Shown here: positions 6,066 through 6,287 of the stretch, one piece after another
How the letters are laid out: each line of letters begins with the position of its first letter
Numbering within the stretch: the stretch's first letter is position 1
Source: JAICLL01 sp035252155
GTDB lineage: Bacteria > Planctomycetota > Planctomycetia > Pirellulales > JAICIG01
Assembly: GCA_035252155.1 (NCBI GenBank)
Contig: DATFDL010000763.1
Coordinates: 1 to 6,287, forward strand
Reading direction: 5' to 3'
DNA: 6,287 nucleotides
Position numbers and translations under genes: made by a program
The notes under the pieces: generated by a model
Told to the model about the DNA's origin: nothing
Databases searched by the model: none
Seen by the model: the letters and a program-made list of their open reading frames with translations, nothing else

Positions 6066-6095
6066 CGGAACGCCACAGAGGGCGTTCCCTACAGA
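6066..6095 (-). repeat. REP element R7
   Basis: On the minus strand GTAG (6092-6089) precedes the perfect 8-bp arms GGAACGCC and GGCGTTCC (6088-6067). The loop is CTCTGT, a one-base variant of the usual CTCCGT. It is inverted relative to R3, R4 and R5. Confidence 0.87.
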
Positions 6096-6157
6096 AGCAC
6101 AAAGGCGAATCCAAATAATCCTATCCCTTGAACCATAACCCCATCCCGAGAATCCTC

Positions 6158-6287
6158 ATGGCCACCGACCTTTCCTCGTGCTCGATGAATGAAGCCTCCG
6201 AGCGCGATCCGTATAACAACAACTCGTACGGCACGCTGATCGACGGCGACTACCGCCAGGTGCGGCTGCCGATTCTCGATGTCAACG
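6158..6287 (+). CDS. N-terminal fragment of an unidentified protein, 3' end beyond the window
   Basis: The frame is open from ATG 6158 to the window end, 43 residues. The start is polar (MATDLSSCSMNEASERDPYNNN), followed by SYGTLIDGDYRQVRLPILDVN. There is no signal peptide. An ATG at residue 10 (6185) is an alternative start. The ribosome binding site is weak (GAG at 6148-6150). I do not recognise the family from this fragment. By position it could encode the missing TPP-binding or electron-transfer subunit of the upstream oxidoreductase, but nothing in these residues proves it. Confidence 0.55.
   Translation, partial: MATDLSSCSMNEASERDPYNNNSYGTLIDGDYRQVRLPILDVN

Larger units (their letters stand above)
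5967..6095. repeat. Diverged tandem duplication of linker plus REP (about 65-bp period)
   Basis: Bases 5967-6030 and 6032-6095 align over their full length with one gap. The linker parts share GGGCAGT, GAA, CACA and GCAGTT in the same order, roughly 33 of 42 positions, each followed by its REP (R6 or R7). A duplication followed by mutation explains this. Confidence 0.7.

Noticed and set aside
5279..6095. CRISPR array
   Set aside because: Repeats are hairpins in both orientations with unequal spacing and a gene between them; there are no regular spacers and no cas genes.

Overview
The window looks like a chromosomal segment of a planctomycete, probably Pirellulales-like. This is inferred from a secreted DUF1549-type protein with a CxxCH motif, a small secreted protein of the kind common in this phylum, GC-rich coding sequence, and abundant short palindromic intergenic repeats. 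The assignment rests on recognised families, not on a database search.

Left part, minus strand (1-2233). From right to left there is a type II toxin-antitoxin operon: a RelE/ParE-like toxin at 1874-2197 and a Phd/YefM-like antitoxin at 1569-1877, with the toxin gene first and a 4-base overlap. Next is a 134-residue secreted protein (1037-1441) with its own promoter. Last is a DUF1549 protein (start at 972) that is still open at the left edge. A long hairpin repeat at 4-53 is read in frame by that gene. The toxin promoter has a 16-bp palindrome over its -10 box, and its predicted transcript begins about 2 bases before the toxin ATG.

Middle, intergenic (2234-2839). This stretch holds no convincing gene. 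It contains an inverted pair of REP-type repeats, seven tandem octamers, a good sigma70-type promoter and a leader of about 210 bases with a potential RNA hairpin.

Right part, plus strand (2840-6287). A two-gene operon has a 140-residue protein of unknown function overlapping by 4 bases a 669-residue 2-oxoacid:ferredoxin oxidoreductase polypeptide. The latter carries domains I, II and III of the pyruvate:ferredoxin oxidoreductase (PFOR) fold but lacks the TPP-binding and ferredoxin domains, so a partner subunit is required. Between this operon and the next gene (start at 6158, cut by the window end) lies a REP-associated tyrosine transposase (RAYT) gene with five hairpin repeats tightly around it. 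These repeats carry a GTAG head, the same architecture as RAYT-linked REPs elsewhere. The RAYT with its repeats, plus the distant repeat pair at 2341-2435, is the most distinctive system in the window.
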